A model generated the notes under the pieces. That model was not told the origin of the DNA. It did not search any database and worked only from the letters and a program-made list of their open reading frames with translations. A DNA stretch of 64,000 bases, taken from NCBI RefSeq assembly GCF_002797935.1, contig NZ_PGER01000001.1:4650001-4714000 (forward strand). Reading direction: 5' to 3'. Positions within the stretch are counted from its first letter, which is position 1; each line of letters opens with the position of its first letter. This stretch comes from Flavobacterium sp. 1 (GTDB taxonomy: Bacteria > Bacteroidota > Bacteroidia > Flavobacteriales > Flavobacteriaceae). Shown here piece by piece: positions 26,353-35,632 of this stretch. The position numbers and the translations under genes are program-made.

Positions 26353-27588
26353 ATGAAAAATCAAAGTTTATCGAGCAATATTGATTGGATATGTATCATT
26401 ATCTATATAGCACTTGTGTGTATGGGTTGGTTAAATATTTATTCTTCTTCATTGTCTTCTACAGAAGGGACGTATGAAAAACAAGCCATTTTTATTGGTT
26501 TAACTGTTCCAATGATTTTTATTTTATTGTATATCGATGGTAAATTTTATGAAAAATATGCAAGTATCATATTTGTCATTTCTTTAATATCACTTGCTGG
26601 TCTGTTTGTATTTGGTAAAACAATTGCTGGACAGCGCTGTTGGTACGGATTTGGGAGTTTTACATTACAGCCCTCTGAATTTGCAAAAGCAGCAACTTCA
26701 CTAGCTATTGCAAAATACCTTAGTGACACTCAGATAAATTTAAAAGAAGTTAACAGGCAGGTACAGGCATTAGCCATTGTTTTTTTACCGGTTATGCTCA
26801 TTTTGCCACAGCCTGACCCGGGTAGTGCTCTGATTTACAGTATTTTTATTATTGTTTTATTTAGAGAAGGATTGCCTGCTTGGTATGTCTGGACCGGTTT
26901 TATAACAATAGTACTGTTCATGCTGACATTGATATTAGATCCTCAATACGTTATTTTAATATCGCTTTTGGTTATTATTCTGATTCATTATAAGTCAAGA
27001 ATTGCTGATAGAAATATAGTGTTGAGCGGTATACTGTTTGCGCTTATTTCAGGCTTTGTTTTATCTGTAAACTATGTTTTTACAAATGTTTTCAAACAGC
27101 ACCACCGTGACAGATTTAATATATTGTTAGGTAAAGAAGTTGACATGAAAGGTATTGGATACAATACTAATCAGTCTGAAATTGCTGTTGGTTCTGGAGG
27201 TTGGTTAGGCAAAGGCTTTCTTGAGGGGACCCAAACTAAAGGAGGTTTTGTTCCGGAACAGCATACCGATTATATTTTTACAACTGTTGGTGAAGAATGG
27301 GGATTTGTTGGTTCTTTGGTAGTAATAGCTCTTTTTACGGGTTTGTTTCTTAGAGTGATTTACCTCGCAGAAAGGCAAAAAACTAAGTTTAGCAGAGTAT
27401 ATGGTTATTGTGTTGCAGGTATTCTATTTATTCACTTTTTTGTAAATATTGCAATGGTTATTGGAGTTTTTCCAACCATTGGAGTACCATTGCCTTTCTT
27501 CTCGTATGGGGGATCAGGACTTTGGGGATTCACTATTTTATTATTTATTTTTATTAAAATGGATGCTAATAAAGTGAATGAATGGTAA
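26353..27588 (+). CDS. rodA: SEDS-family peptidoglycan glycosyltransferase RodA
   Basis: A 411-residue polytopic SEDS protein that polymerises lipid II into glycan with PBP2. It has about ten membrane helices, GQRCWYGFGSFTLQPSEFAK (the W-x-F/QPSE SEDS signature), the PQPDPGSALI acidic motif with the catalytic Asp, and HTDYIFTTVGEEWGFVG and PLPFFSYGGSGLW near the C-terminus. It ends the mre operon; the next 108 bases before convergent folA hold no clear hairpin terminator. Confidence 0.96.
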   Translation: MKNQSLSSNIDWICIIIYIALVCMGWLNIYSSSLSSTEGTYEKQAIFIGLTVPMIFILLYIDGKFYEKYASIIFVISLISLAGLFVFGKTIAGQRCWYGFGSFTLQPSEFAKAATSLAIAKYLSDTQINLKEVNRQVQALAIVFLPVMLILPQPDPGSALIYSIFIIVLFREGLPAWYVWTGFITIVLFMLTLILDPQYVILISLLVIILIHYKSRIADRNIVLSGILFALISGFVLSVNYVFTNVFKQHHRDRFNILLGKEVDMKGIGYNTNQSEIAVGSGGWLGKGFLEGTQTKGGFVPEQHTDYIFTTVGEEWGFVGSLVVIALFTGLFLRVIYLAERQKTKFSRVYGYCVAGILFIHFFVNIAMVIGVFPTIGVPLPFFSYGGSGLWGFTILLFIFIKMDANKVNEW

Positions 27589-27696
27589 CTCTTTAATCAG
27601 TTTTTTTGTCTGGTAATTTTTATTGAATTTTAGATATAAGACGAAGATTTTAAATTAAAAAATTTAAGCGTTTTTATATATTTTTAAGGTATAAAA

Positions 27697-28179
27697 TTAT
27701 ACTTTGATAAAAGTTTGATAGGTATACGCAAATTGGTGTTTATCGTCTATTGGATTAAATTCTTTTTGGACTTCTTTCCAATCATCAGAATTGATTTCTG
27801 GGAAAAAGGCATCAGCTTCAAAACTATGATGCACTTTCGTAATTTCTAACTGATCAGCGAACGGAATTCCTAAATTATAAATTTCCCCTCCGCCAATTAT
27901 AAATGAAGTTTCATTTTCTGGGCAAACAGCAAGAGCTTTTTCAATGCTATCCACTACGATACAATCTTTTGGGTTATAATCTTTCTGTCTGGTTATTATA
28001 ACATGCGTTCTATTAGGGAGTGGTTTGGGGAAACTCTCAAATGTTTTTCTCCCCATTATTATATGATGGCCAGTAGTTATGGCTTTGAATCTTTTGAAGT
28101 CATTAGGTAAATGCCAAACTAATTCATTGTTCTTTCCCAGAGCATTGTTTTCGGCAACAGCAGCAATCATGATAATCAT
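27697..28179 (-). CDS. folA: Dihydrofolate reductase
   Basis: Reduces dihydrofolate to tetrahydrofolate with NADPH, replacing the folate oxidised by ThyA (thyA lies at 38256-39107). From the chosen start (MIIMIAAVAENNALG) it has 160 residues. It shows LVWHLPNDFKRFKAIT (substrate site with catalytic Asp), IIMGRKTFESFPKPLPNR (cofactor site) and FIIGGGEIYNL. An ATG at 28212 would add 11 residues but would overlap the upstream gene's end; the 28179 start leaves a 10-base gap after it, so the two genes are probably one transcript. Confidence 0.95.
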   Translation of the reverse strand: MIIMIAAVAENNALGKNNELVWHLPNDFKRFKAITTGHHIIMGRKTFESFPKPLPNRTHVIITRQKDYNPKDCIVVDSIEKALAVCPENETSFIIGGGEIYNLGIPFADQLEITKVHHSFEADAFFPEINSDDWKEVQKEFNPIDDKHQFAYTYQTFIKV

Positions 28180-28189
28180 AATGTTAGAT

Positions 28190-28522
28190 TTATTTAAAAT
28201 TATTGTCCTCAATTTTGGATTGTAATTGGACTATTTTTTTTTGCTGTAACGCTACAAGCCGGTCGATTTGGTCTCTTTCCCAATATTTATTCATAAATCT
28301 ATCGGTAATGAAAACCTTTATGAAATGCAATACAAAAACAAATAGCCATAGGGTAATAATCCAAATACACCAATTTAATTCTATTGCTGTTTCAAAAAAA
28401 TATACTGCGGTGAATAAAAAAATACTGCACAATGTAAAGAAAACGAAATGGTAATACAATCTTTTCTTTTGCTTTATGCGGTTTCTGGCATATTCATATT
28501 GTTCATGTAATTCTTTTTCCAT
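28190..28522 (-). CDS. 2TM-domain membrane protein
   Basis: A 110-residue protein with a charged N-terminal helix (EQYEYARNRIKQKKRLYYHF), two membrane helices (about 25-45 and 52-73), and a C-terminal amphipathic or coiled segment (FMNKYWERDQIDRLVALQQ). This is the layout of the 2TM family (PF13239), which in Bacteroidota is often fused to histidine kinases or LytTR regulators; the FMNKYWERDQI segment is typical. Function of stand-alone members is not known. It precedes folA directly. Confidence 0.8.
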   Translation of the reverse strand: MEKELHEQYEYARNRIKQKKRLYYHFVFFTLCSIFLFTAVYFFETAIELNWCIWIITLWLFVFVLHFIKVFITDRFMNKYWERDQIDRLVALQQKKIVQLQSKIEDNNFK

Positions 28523-28755
28523 AATGTAGAATTTTGCTTATAAAGGTAAAATTTATTTTTAAATGTAACTATTTTGATTGTTGAATATTTAACGGGAAAT
28601 CGTTTTCTTAAATTGAATTAACATTTTAGAGATTCAAATTTTTTTTAATGACAAAAAAGAAATGTGTTTTTTGCTATTATGCTAAAAATGAGACTGTTTG
28701 TATATGTTTCGAATTATTTTATTTACTTTGTTATAACCTTAAAAATTAAATAGTT

Positions 28756-29052
28756 ATGTCAGTAAAAAAGCAATTTATAAAAACGAAGCCCGTATGTAAA
28801 GTTACTTTTTCTTTAGAAGCAAAAGAGGCTAACGAAGTGTCTGTAATTGGTGATTTTAATGATTGGAAAATTGAAGAAGGTTCTTTGAGCAAATTAAAAA
28901 ACGGAACTTTCAAAGGGACTTTTGAATTAGGTAAAGATGCAACATACGAGTTTAAATATCTAGTTGATGGTTCGTATGTAAATGAACCAGAAGCAGATTC
29001 ATTCAAATGGAATGATTTTGCAGGTGCAGAGAATAGTGTTTTAGAGGTTTAA
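28756..29052 (+). CDS. Stand-alone CBM48/isoamylase N-terminal (early-set) domain protein
   Basis: A 98-residue protein consisting of one early-set beta-sandwich: KVTFSLEAKEANEVSVIGDFNDWK and TYEFKYLVDGSYVNEPEAD match the glycogen-binding AMPK-beta/isoamylase N domain (CBM48), including the paired Trp and Lys/Tyr that contact alpha-glucan. There is no catalytic domain and no signal peptide, so it is cytoplasmic and may bind glycogen or act as a regulatory subunit. A promoter-like TTTG (28697-28700) and TACTTTG (28724-28730) precede it. It stands next to, but diverges in role from, the sucrose locus. Confidence 0.82.
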   Translation: MSVKKQFIKTKPVCKVTFSLEAKEANEVSVIGDFNDWKIEEGSLSKLKNGTFKGTFELGKDATYEFKYLVDGSYVNEPEADSFKWNDFAGAENSVLEV

Positions 29053-29092
29053 TTCTAAAATACTTTTTATTTTTTGAAAGGGATTCAATGCG

Positions 29093-30118
29093 CTAATTTT
29101 TCATGCTTGATTCCCTTTCAATTAAGCATGTTTCCAATTCGATTGTTCTCGGTAAAAATGGAAGTCCGTTTTTGTGGCAAATCATTTCTTCGAGCAATAA
29201 TGTAAAAGCAGCAAGTCCCATCTCATAGCTGGGCTGATCAATAGTGCTTAATTTTGGCGTTATAATTTGTGCCATAAACCAATTACTGAAACCAATTACC
29301 GCAATTTTATTAGGAACTTGAATATGTTTTTCATTAAAATATGCCAAAACACCAACTGCAACCAAATCAGTGATAACAAAAATTCCATCCACATCTGGAT
29401 GTTCTTCAAGAATTTGTTTGGCAAATTCGATTCCTTCTTCAAAAGTTACATTTTTGCAGGTGTAAACTAATTTGGAGTCATACGAAATTCCATTTTTTTC
29501 TAATGCTTTTTTATATCCTAAAAAACGATCAATCGCATTTTGGGGATTTTCAGGGCCACGTATGTGGGCAATTTTTCGGCATCCTTTGTCAATTAAATGC
29601 TGAACTGCTTCCATGGCCGCTTTCTGATCATTGATAATAACTTTTGAACTTGGAATTAATTTAGAGATTTTATCAACCTGAACAAAAGGAATTCCTTTTC
29701 GGAGTATTTCCTTGATGTGAAAATCATTGTTGGATTCATTAGAAAGTGTCATGATAATTCCGTCAACTCTTTTATTGATTAAAAGTGCCACTTGTTTCTT
29801 TTCTAATTCCAAAGATTCATTTGATTGCAAAATAATAACAAGATAGCCATTTTTCTCAGCTGCAGCGATGATGCCTTTTATTACATTGGAGAAAAAATGG
29901 TGTACCACCTCAGGAATAATTAATCCGATGGTTTTAGATTCCTTGGTCCGAAGATTTACGGCAAAACTATTAGGCGTGTAATTAAGTTCTTCTGCCAAAG
30001 CAAGAACTTTTTCTATCGTTTTTTTACTGACATCAGGTTTGTTTTGTAATGCTTTTGAAACAGTGGTAATAGATATTCCTAAAATTTCTGCAATTTCTTT
30101 TAGAGTTGTCTCTTTCAT
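29093..30118 (-). CDS. LacI-family transcriptional regulator of the sucrose locus
   Basis: A 341-residue repressor-type protein. Residues 4-50 are the LacI helix-turn-helix and hinge (TLKEIAEILGISITTVSKAL, then NKPDVSKKTIEKVLALAEEL), and residues 60-330 a periplasmic-binding-protein-like sugar domain (TIGLIIPEVVHHFFSNV; DGIFVITDLVAVGVL; AVIGFSNW). It diverges from the TonB-receptor gene, and two perfect GCAAACGTTTGC palindromes, typical LacI-family operators, lie between them. The inferred role is sugar-responsive control of itself and of the receptor/sucrose genes; the inducer cannot be read. Confidence 0.93.
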   Translation of the reverse strand: MKETTLKEIAEILGISITTVSKALQNKPDVSKKTIEKVLALAEELNYTPNSFAVNLRTKESKTIGLIIPEVVHHFFSNVIKGIIAAAEKNGYLVIILQSNESLELEKKQVALLINKRVDGIIMTLSNESNNDFHIKEILRKGIPFVQVDKISKLIPSSKVIINDQKAAMEAVQHLIDKGCRKIAHIRGPENPQNAIDRFLGYKKALEKNGISYDSKLVYTCKNVTFEEGIEFAKQILEEHPDVDGIFVITDLVAVGVLAYFNEKHIQVPNKIAVIGFSNWFMAQIITPKLSTIDQPSYEMGLAAFTLLLEEMICHKNGLPFLPRTIELETCLIERESSMKN

Positions 30119-30155
30119 TCAGCAAATATTAGATTTATTTTTTCAATTACAAATC

Positions 30156-30188
30156 GCAAACGTTTGCATAGTTTTCGCAAACGTTTGC
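30156..30188. promoter_or_regulatory. Twin LacI-family operators
   Basis: GCAAACGTTTGC occurs perfectly at 30156-30167 and again at 30177-30188. The centres are 21 bases apart, two helical turns, so two dimers would sit on the same DNA face. They lie 38-69 bases from the regulator start and 87-118 bases before the receptor gene. No TAnnTTTG box could be found in the remaining spacer. Confidence 0.9.
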
Positions 30189-30274
30189 AATAAGATTATT
30201 GTATTATTTAGTTAAGTTAAGACTAAGTTTATAATTAATTAACGTTAAATTTATTAAATAAACAATTTTAAACC

Positions 30275-32902
30275 ATGAAAAAAATCATTTTACTACTAAA
30301 AAGATGCCAATTGATCTTAGCACTATTGCTATTCAATTTGTCTTTTTCCCAGAATTCCACGCTATCAGGAGTTGTTTCTGATACGAATGGTAATCCAATT
30401 TCAGGAGCAAATATTACGATTCAAAATACAGAAAAGGGAACTTCAACTAATTTTGACGGTAGTTATCAATTTCCAAATCTTCAAAACGGGAATGTTATTG
30501 TCATAGCGTCCTATATGGGTTATAAAACGACACAAACCTCTGTCAGCATTAACGGAAATACGATTCAAAATATTTCAATGACATCCGATGCAAATCAATT
30601 AAATGATATAATTATCACAGGTGTTGTTAGTCCTAGAACTAAAATAAAATCCAGTGTTTCTATTACATCGCTTAATACAAAACAGATTGAACAGTCGGCC
30701 CCAAGATCAACAGCAGAAATTTTTAGATCAATTCCAGGAATTCGTTCAGAATCATCTGGTGGAGAAGGAAACTCTAATATTTCTGTTCGTGGTGTACCAA
30801 TTTCTTCGGGGGGATCAAAATATTTACAAATCCAAGAAGATGGACTTCCTGTGCTTTTATTTGGGGATATAGCTTTTGCAACAGCCGATATTTTTACAAG
30901 ATTTGACGGAAACGTTTCCAGAATCGAAGCCATTCGTGGTGGATCGGCTTCTACGTTATCTTCCAATTCTCCCGGTGGAATTATCAATTTTATAAGCAAA
31001 ACAGGAAAAACGGAAGGCGGAATGATCAGAACAAGTTTTGGCTTAGATTACAATAATTTTAGAACTGATTTAGACTACGGTGCAAAAATTGGGGATGGTT
31101 TATATTTTCATGCAGGTGGTTTTTACAGAGCGGGTGAAGGAGTAAGAAAAACAGGTTCTACATCTAATAACGGAGGGCAAGTAAAATTCAATATCACAAA
31201 AGAATTTGAAAAAGGAACAGTAACTGTTTATGCGAAATTTTTAAATGACAAAGCCGTAGCTTATATGCCAATGCCGGTTCAAGTTACGGGAACAAATGCT
31301 GACCCAACTTGGGGAAATGTTAAAGGTTTTGATGCTACGACAGGAGCTTTGCAATCTATTTATTTGAACCATAATGTAGGTCTTGGTCCTGACGGTCAAT
31401 TAAGAAGAGGAAATGTTGCCGATGGAATGAATCCGGTTTCAACATCAATTGGAGCGAGTGCTTCTTTTAATCTGGACGAAGATTGGAAAGTAGATGATAA
31501 TTTTCGTTATTCTGCTAATAGTGGTGGATTTATAGCTCCATTTCCTGCAGAAGTTGGTTCTGCTTCTGCAATAGCAAATTCATTCGGTGCAGGTTCAACT
31601 TTGACGTATGCAAATTCTGGAGCAGCTTTTGACAATCCTAACGGATTAGTTTCCAGAATACACATGTTTGACACAAAATTAAACGATTTAAGTAATTTCA
31701 TGAATGATTTAAGAGTGACCAAAAAATTTGATAAAGTAGGAATCACAGCTGGTTACTTCAAATCGATTCAAAACATCTCTATGTCATGGTTATGGAATTC
31801 TTATTTACAGGAAGTTTCAGATAATAATCCTCGTTTAATAAATGTCACAAATGCCTCTGGAAATTTATTGTCCGAAAACGGATTGTATGCTTATGGTGTT
31901 CCAGCTTGGGGCAATTGTTGTACAAGAAATTATGACACTCAATACAATGTATCAGCTCCTTATGTAAACGTAACTGTTGATGCAACTGATAAACTTTCGC
32001 TCGAAGGTGGTTTACGTTATGATATGGGTAAGGTTTCAGGATCTTTTGCCGGCAGTGCACAAACCATATTTGATATTAATAATAACGGTATGATTTCTGC
32101 TCCTGAAGCAAGTGTTTCTGCAGTAAACACAGCAAACGAAACTACTGTTCACTATGACTACGATTATGTTTCCTATACTTTTGGAGCTAATTTTTTATTA
32201 ACAGAAAAACAATCTCTTTTCGCAAGATACAGTAAAGGCGCTTCTGCAAAAGCCGATCGCATTTTATTCTCAGGATTGGATTATCTGGATGGAAATAAAA
32301 TCAACGCATTGGACTTTTTGACACAAGCCGAATTTGGGTACAAACAAAAATTTTCTAGCGGATATGTATATGCAACTGCTTTTCATTCTAAAACAGACGA
32401 GCAAGGCGGTTATGAAGCAACTTCAAACAGCATTATAAAAAACAATTATAGATCGTATGGTTTAGAATTAGAATCGTCTTATAACGTGAATGATAATTTT
32501 AATTTGCGAGGAGCATTAACTTATACAAAAGCTGAAATTATTTCTGGCGACAACAATGGAAATGAACCAAGGAGACAACCAAAATTAATGTATAATTTTA
32601 TGCCTACCTATAACTTTTCAAAAGACAAAAACACCATTGGATTGAGTGTTATTGGTCAAACCAAAGCCTATACACAAGATTCAAATGAGTTAGTAATGAA
32701 TGGTTTTGCAATTGTAAATGCATTTATTGAAGTTGGAATTACAAAAGGATTATCAGTAAATTTCTCAGCAAACAACTTATTTGACACCTTGGCAATTACA
32801 GAAACCGAAGAAAGTAGTATTACGGCAAATACTGTAAACTATGTAAGAGCTAGACCAATGTCAGGAAGATCTACTTCAGTGGCTTTGTCTTATAGATTTT
32901 AA
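30275..32902 (+). CDS. TonB-dependent outer-membrane receptor, probably for sucrose or related sugar
   Basis: An 875-residue receptor. A signal peptide (residues 1-25) ends LSFS-QNS. A carboxypeptidase-regulatory-like sandwich (29-115; LSGVVSDTNGNPISGANITI), the plug (about 125-240; AEIFRSIPGIRSESSGGEG, NISVRGVP) and a 22-strand-type barrel ending VALSYRF follow. No SusD-like partner gene is present, so it is not a standard SusCD pair. It stands behind the LacI operators and is followed by a terminator, with the sucrose genes next, so it very likely imports the sugar those genes consume. Confidence 0.9.
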   Translation: MKKIILLLKRCQLILALLLFNLSFSQNSTLSGVVSDTNGNPISGANITIQNTEKGTSTNFDGSYQFPNLQNGNVIVIASYMGYKTTQTSVSINGNTIQNISMTSDANQLNDIIITGVVSPRTKIKSSVSITSLNTKQIEQSAPRSTAEIFRSIPGIRSESSGGEGNSNISVRGVPISSGGSKYLQIQEDGLPVLLFGDIAFATADIFTRFDGNVSRIEAIRGGSASTLSSNSPGGIINFISKTGKTEGGMIRTSFGLDYNNFRTDLDYGAKIGDGLYFHAGGFYRAGEGVRKTGSTSNNGGQVKFNITKEFEKGTVTVYAKFLNDKAVAYMPMPVQVTGTNADPTWGNVKGFDATTGALQSIYLNHNVGLGPDGQLRRGNVADGMNPVSTSIGASASFNLDEDWKVDDNFRYSANSGGFIAPFPAEVGSASAIANSFGAGSTLTYANSGAAFDNPNGLVSRIHMFDTKLNDLSNFMNDLRVTKKFDKVGITAGYFKSIQNISMSWLWNSYLQEVSDNNPRLINVTNASGNLLSENGLYAYGVPAWGNCCTRNYDTQYNVSAPYVNVTVDATDKLSLEGGLRYDMGKVSGSFAGSAQTIFDINNNGMISAPEASVSAVNTANETTVHYDYDYVSYTFGANFLLTEKQSLFARYSKGASAKADRILFSGLDYLDGNKINALDFLTQAEFGYKQKFSSGYVYATAFHSKTDEQGGYEATSNSIIKNNYRSYGLELESSYNVNDNFNLRGALTYTKAEIISGDNNGNEPRRQPKLMYNFMPTYNFSKDKNTIGLSVIGQTKAYTQDSNELVMNGFAIVNAFIEVGITKGLSVNFSANNLFDTLAITETEESSITANTVNYVRARPMSGRSTSVALSYRF

Positions 32903-32927
32903 AAAATATTATATTTTTAGTTAGTTG

Positions 32928-32972
32928 ACAATTCCTGTATGTATGTTTCAAAAATACAGGAATTGTTTTTTT
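32928..32972 (+). terminator. Terminator after the TonB receptor gene
   Basis: ACAATTCCTGTAT (32928-32940) pairs exactly with ATACAGGAATTGT (32954-32966), followed by T residues. Some read-through into the sucrose genes is possible, since the receptor and sucrose genes share direction and no strong promoter is seen in the 44 bases left before 33016. Confidence 0.88.
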
Positions 32973-33015
32973 ACAAAAAAAACATTATTGCTGACCACTC
33001 TTTAAATTCATCAAA

Positions 33016-33375
33016 ATGAAAAAAAACGTTTATTTATTTTTACTCTTTTTTACTCTTTTTCAAATTAATTTGAATGCTCAAGCTATTGCAGAACCAGAAA
33101 AATCGAATGAAAAAGCAAAAAAAATAATCCTTATTTATGGCAGTCCAAATTGCCATTATTGCACCGATACTAAGAATATCTTAATCGAAAATAAAATTGA
33201 TTTCATCTTTTACGATATCGATACCGACAAAGGCGCTCTTAATGAAATGCTTGCAAAACTGAGAAAGGCCAACATAAACACAAATAATCTCGGAATTCCA
33301 GTTATTGATAAATATGGAGAAATATTTTCAAACAATACCACGTTTGATGATTTTATAAAAAAATTAATTCCCTAA
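33016..33375 (+). CDS. Exported glutaredoxin-like protein
   Basis: A 119-residue protein. Residues 1-22 are a signal peptide (LFLLFFTLFQINLNAQ). The mature part is a glutaredoxin/thioredoxin fold with a CHYC redox centre (Cys46, Cys49; YGSPNCHYCTD), the cis-Pro segment NLGIPVIDKYGE, and a C-terminal helix. It is thus expected in the periplasm. It ends 3 bases before the MFS gene, so they are co-transcribed. A redox protein at the head of a sucrose operon is unexpected and its role there is unknown. Confidence 0.8.
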   Translation: MKKNVYLFLLFFTLFQINLNAQAIAEPEKSNEKAKKIILIYGSPNCHYCTDTKNILIENKIDFIFYDIDTDKGALNEMLAKLRKANINTNNLGIPVIDKYGEIFSNNTTFDDFIKKLIP

Positions 33376-33378
33376 GCT

Positions 33379-34683
33379 ATGTTCAAAAAGACAAAACTGA
33401 ATTTTTGGCAGATTATCAGTATGAATGTCGGTTTTTTCGGAATTCAATACAGTTTTGGTTTACAACAAAGTGCTGTTAATCCTATATATGACTTTTTACA
33501 TGCAAGTCCAGATCAAATTCCGATACTAAATCTTGCTGGGCCATTAACGGGATTATTGATTCAACCCATTATTGGTGCGATGAGTGATAAAACTTGGCAT
33601 CCAAGATGGGGCAGGCGCAAACCGTACTTTTTCATTGGAGCCATAATTTGTAGTATCGCATTATTTCTATTCCCATTTAGCAGTTCCTTATGGATGGCTG
33701 CAGGCTTGCTTTGGATTTTAGACGTAGGAAACAATACCGCCATGGAGCCGTATCGGGCTTTTATTGCCGATACGCTGGACGAAGAACAACAACCAGTAGG
33801 TTTTCAGGCGCAAAGTTTTTTTACTGGTTTTGGACAGTTTCTGGCTTATATTTCTCTTTTTCTGTTTCCAATTGTTTTTGTTGGTTATACCGGATCATTA
33901 CCAACTTGGATTTATGCCTCCTTCTTTTTAGGAGCAATCCTTTCTGTAACTTCCATTTGGTGGAGTATGGGCAAAACAAAAGAAATCCCGCCAACAGCAG
34001 AAGAATTAGCCATTTTAAAAGCTGAACCATTAAATGTTTTTTCGCCCTTCATTGATATTTATAAAGCAGTTTTAGAAATGCCAACAGTGATGTGGCAACT
34101 GTTTCTGGTTTATTTGTTTCAGTGGTATGCGATGATGTGCTATTGGCAAAACAATTCAAAAAGTATTGCCTTGTCCGTGTGGAATGTGACTCCAAAGAAT
34201 GTGATGGGTTATGAAAAAGCGGTAGAATGGAACGGATTAATTGGCGCTTTTGGATTTATAGTCACTTTTTCTATTGCCTTTTATTTAGCCAAATTAGCCA
34301 AAAAATACGGTGCAAAAATGATTCATTTTGCGTGTCTGCTATTTGGAGCTATTTCTTTTTTGTGGTTTCCAACAGTACAAAATCAATATGTTTTTTTTGC
34401 GGTTATTATTGGGTACGGAATTACTTGGGCAAGTATGATGGGTATTCCATATTTAATGGTCGTTGCGGTTGTTCCAAAAGAGCGTTATGGGGTATATATG
34501 GGAATTATAAATATGATGATTGTTATTCCAATGATTATCCAAAACCTGTCCTTTGGTTACATTTTAAAGAACTTTTTGGATAACGACCCTCGTCAAGCAA
34601 TTCGTTTTGCTGGTGTATTATTAGTGCTTGCTGCTATCTGCACCTTATTAATCAAAATAAAAAACACAAAATTAAGTGAATAA
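33379..34683 (+). CDS. MFS sugar transporter of the sucrose/SLC45 (GPH-like) type
   Basis: A 434-residue inner-membrane porter with 12 predicted helices. The loop 2-3 motif is SDKTWHPRWGRRKPYFFIGA, and LDVGNNTAMEPYRAFIADTL matches the D-x-x-N-N-x-x-x-x-P-x-R-A-x-x-x-D pattern of proton-linked sucrose and maltose porters. It lies between the exported glutaredoxin and fructokinase genes and overlaps an alternative upstream start of the latter. Next to sucrose phosphorylase and fructokinase genes, sucrose is the most likely substrate; maltose or trehalose cannot be excluded. Confidence 0.88.
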   Translation: MFKKTKLNFWQIISMNVGFFGIQYSFGLQQSAVNPIYDFLHASPDQIPILNLAGPLTGLLIQPIIGAMSDKTWHPRWGRRKPYFFIGAIICSIALFLFPFSSSLWMAAGLLWILDVGNNTAMEPYRAFIADTLDEEQQPVGFQAQSFFTGFGQFLAYISLFLFPIVFVGYTGSLPTWIYASFFLGAILSVTSIWWSMGKTKEIPPTAEELAILKAEPLNVFSPFIDIYKAVLEMPTVMWQLFLVYLFQWYAMMCYWQNNSKSIALSVWNVTPKNVMGYEKAVEWNGLIGAFGFIVTFSIAFYLAKLAKKYGAKMIHFACLLFGAISFLWFPTVQNQYVFFAVIIGYGITWASMMGIPYLMVVAVVPKERYGVYMGIINMMIVIPMIIQNLSFGYILKNFLDNDPRQAIRFAGVLLVLAAICTLLIKIKNTKLSE

Positions 34684-34699
34684 TATAATAAATAATAAA

Positions 34700-35626
34700 A
34701 TGGAGGAAATAGACATCCTTTGTGTTGGTGAAGTTCTGGTAGATTTTATTGGGCGTCAAGAAGGTGTGCTTATTAATGAAACTAGAGATTATCATAGGTA
34801 TTTAGGAGGTTCGCCTACTAATGTTGCCATGAATTCAACGCGATTAGGTTTGAATACTATTATGGTTGCAACTGTTGGAAACGATGGTTTTGGATCCTAT
34901 ATTACGAAACGATTAGCGAGTGTTGGCGTGAATACAAACCATCTTAACGTCCTGGATGATAAATCGACTAGTGTGATTTTTGTTTCAAGATCCGAGGGTA
35001 CACCAGATTTCATTCCGTATCGTTCAGCAGATTGTTGCATTTATGAAGAACAAATTTCAAGGGAAATACTATCCCGTACAAAGATATTTCATACCACTTG
35101 TTTTGCATTAAGTAAAAATCCCGCACAGAAAACTATCTTAAAGAAAGCACAAGAAGCTCACGATTTAGGATGTAAGTTAAGTATCGATATTAACTATGCA
35201 AAAAAGCTGTGGAAAAGTCAAAAGAAGGCTTTTAAAGTAATCAAAACCTATTGCCAGTTCAATCCATTAATAAAAATTAGTGAAGATGATATGCTGCGTC
35301 TTTTTGAAAAGGAACTTCCTCATAACGAGATATTTGAATTTTTTCACGATCAAGGAGTAGATACAGTTTGCCTGACTTTAGGCAGCAAAGGGGTGAAATT
35401 ATCTCAAAAAGGGAAAGGAATAATACAAATGCCGGCAATAAAAATTGACATGGTTTTGGACTCCACTGGTGCAGGCGATGCTTTTTGGTCCGGATTCTTA
35501 TTTGCTCATATAAAAGAAAAACCAATTAATGAATGTTTGGATATCGCTTTAAAATTAGCAGCTTTAAAACTGCAAAATGTAGGACGACTGCCAGATAACA
35601 TCAACATCCTTTCTAAACTTCTATAA
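34700..35626 (+). CDS. PfkB-family carbohydrate kinase, probable fructokinase
   Basis: Ribokinase-fold sugar kinase of 308 residues from the ATG at 34700 (MEEIDILCVGEVLVDFIG); an ATG at 34676 would add eight and overlap the porter gene by 8 bases. It has the N-terminal GGSPTNVAMNSTRLG and the C-terminal catalytic and anion-hole motif DSTGAGDAFWSGFL. ATP-dependent phosphorylation of the fructose released from sucrose by the downstream enzyme is the likely reaction. A decayed second copy lies at 37490-38227. The sucrose phosphorylase-like gene follows after 6 bases. Confidence 0.9.
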   Translation: MEEIDILCVGEVLVDFIGRQEGVLINETRDYHRYLGGSPTNVAMNSTRLGLNTIMVATVGNDGFGSYITKRLASVGVNTNHLNVLDDKSTSVIFVSRSEGTPDFIPYRSADCCIYEEQISREILSRTKIFHTTCFALSKNPAQKTILKKAQEAHDLGCKLSIDINYAKKLWKSQKKAFKVIKTYCQFNPLIKISEDDMLRLFEKELPHNEIFEFFHDQGVDTVCLTLGSKGVKLSQKGKGIIQMPAIKIDMVLDSTGAGDAFWSGFLFAHIKEKPINECLDIALKLAALKLQNVGRLPDNINILSKLL

Positions 35627-35632
35627 AATACG

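Noticed and set aside
30595..30999. A 134-codon frame antisense to the TonB receptor
   Set aside because: No start context or recognisable fold; fully inside the receptor gene.
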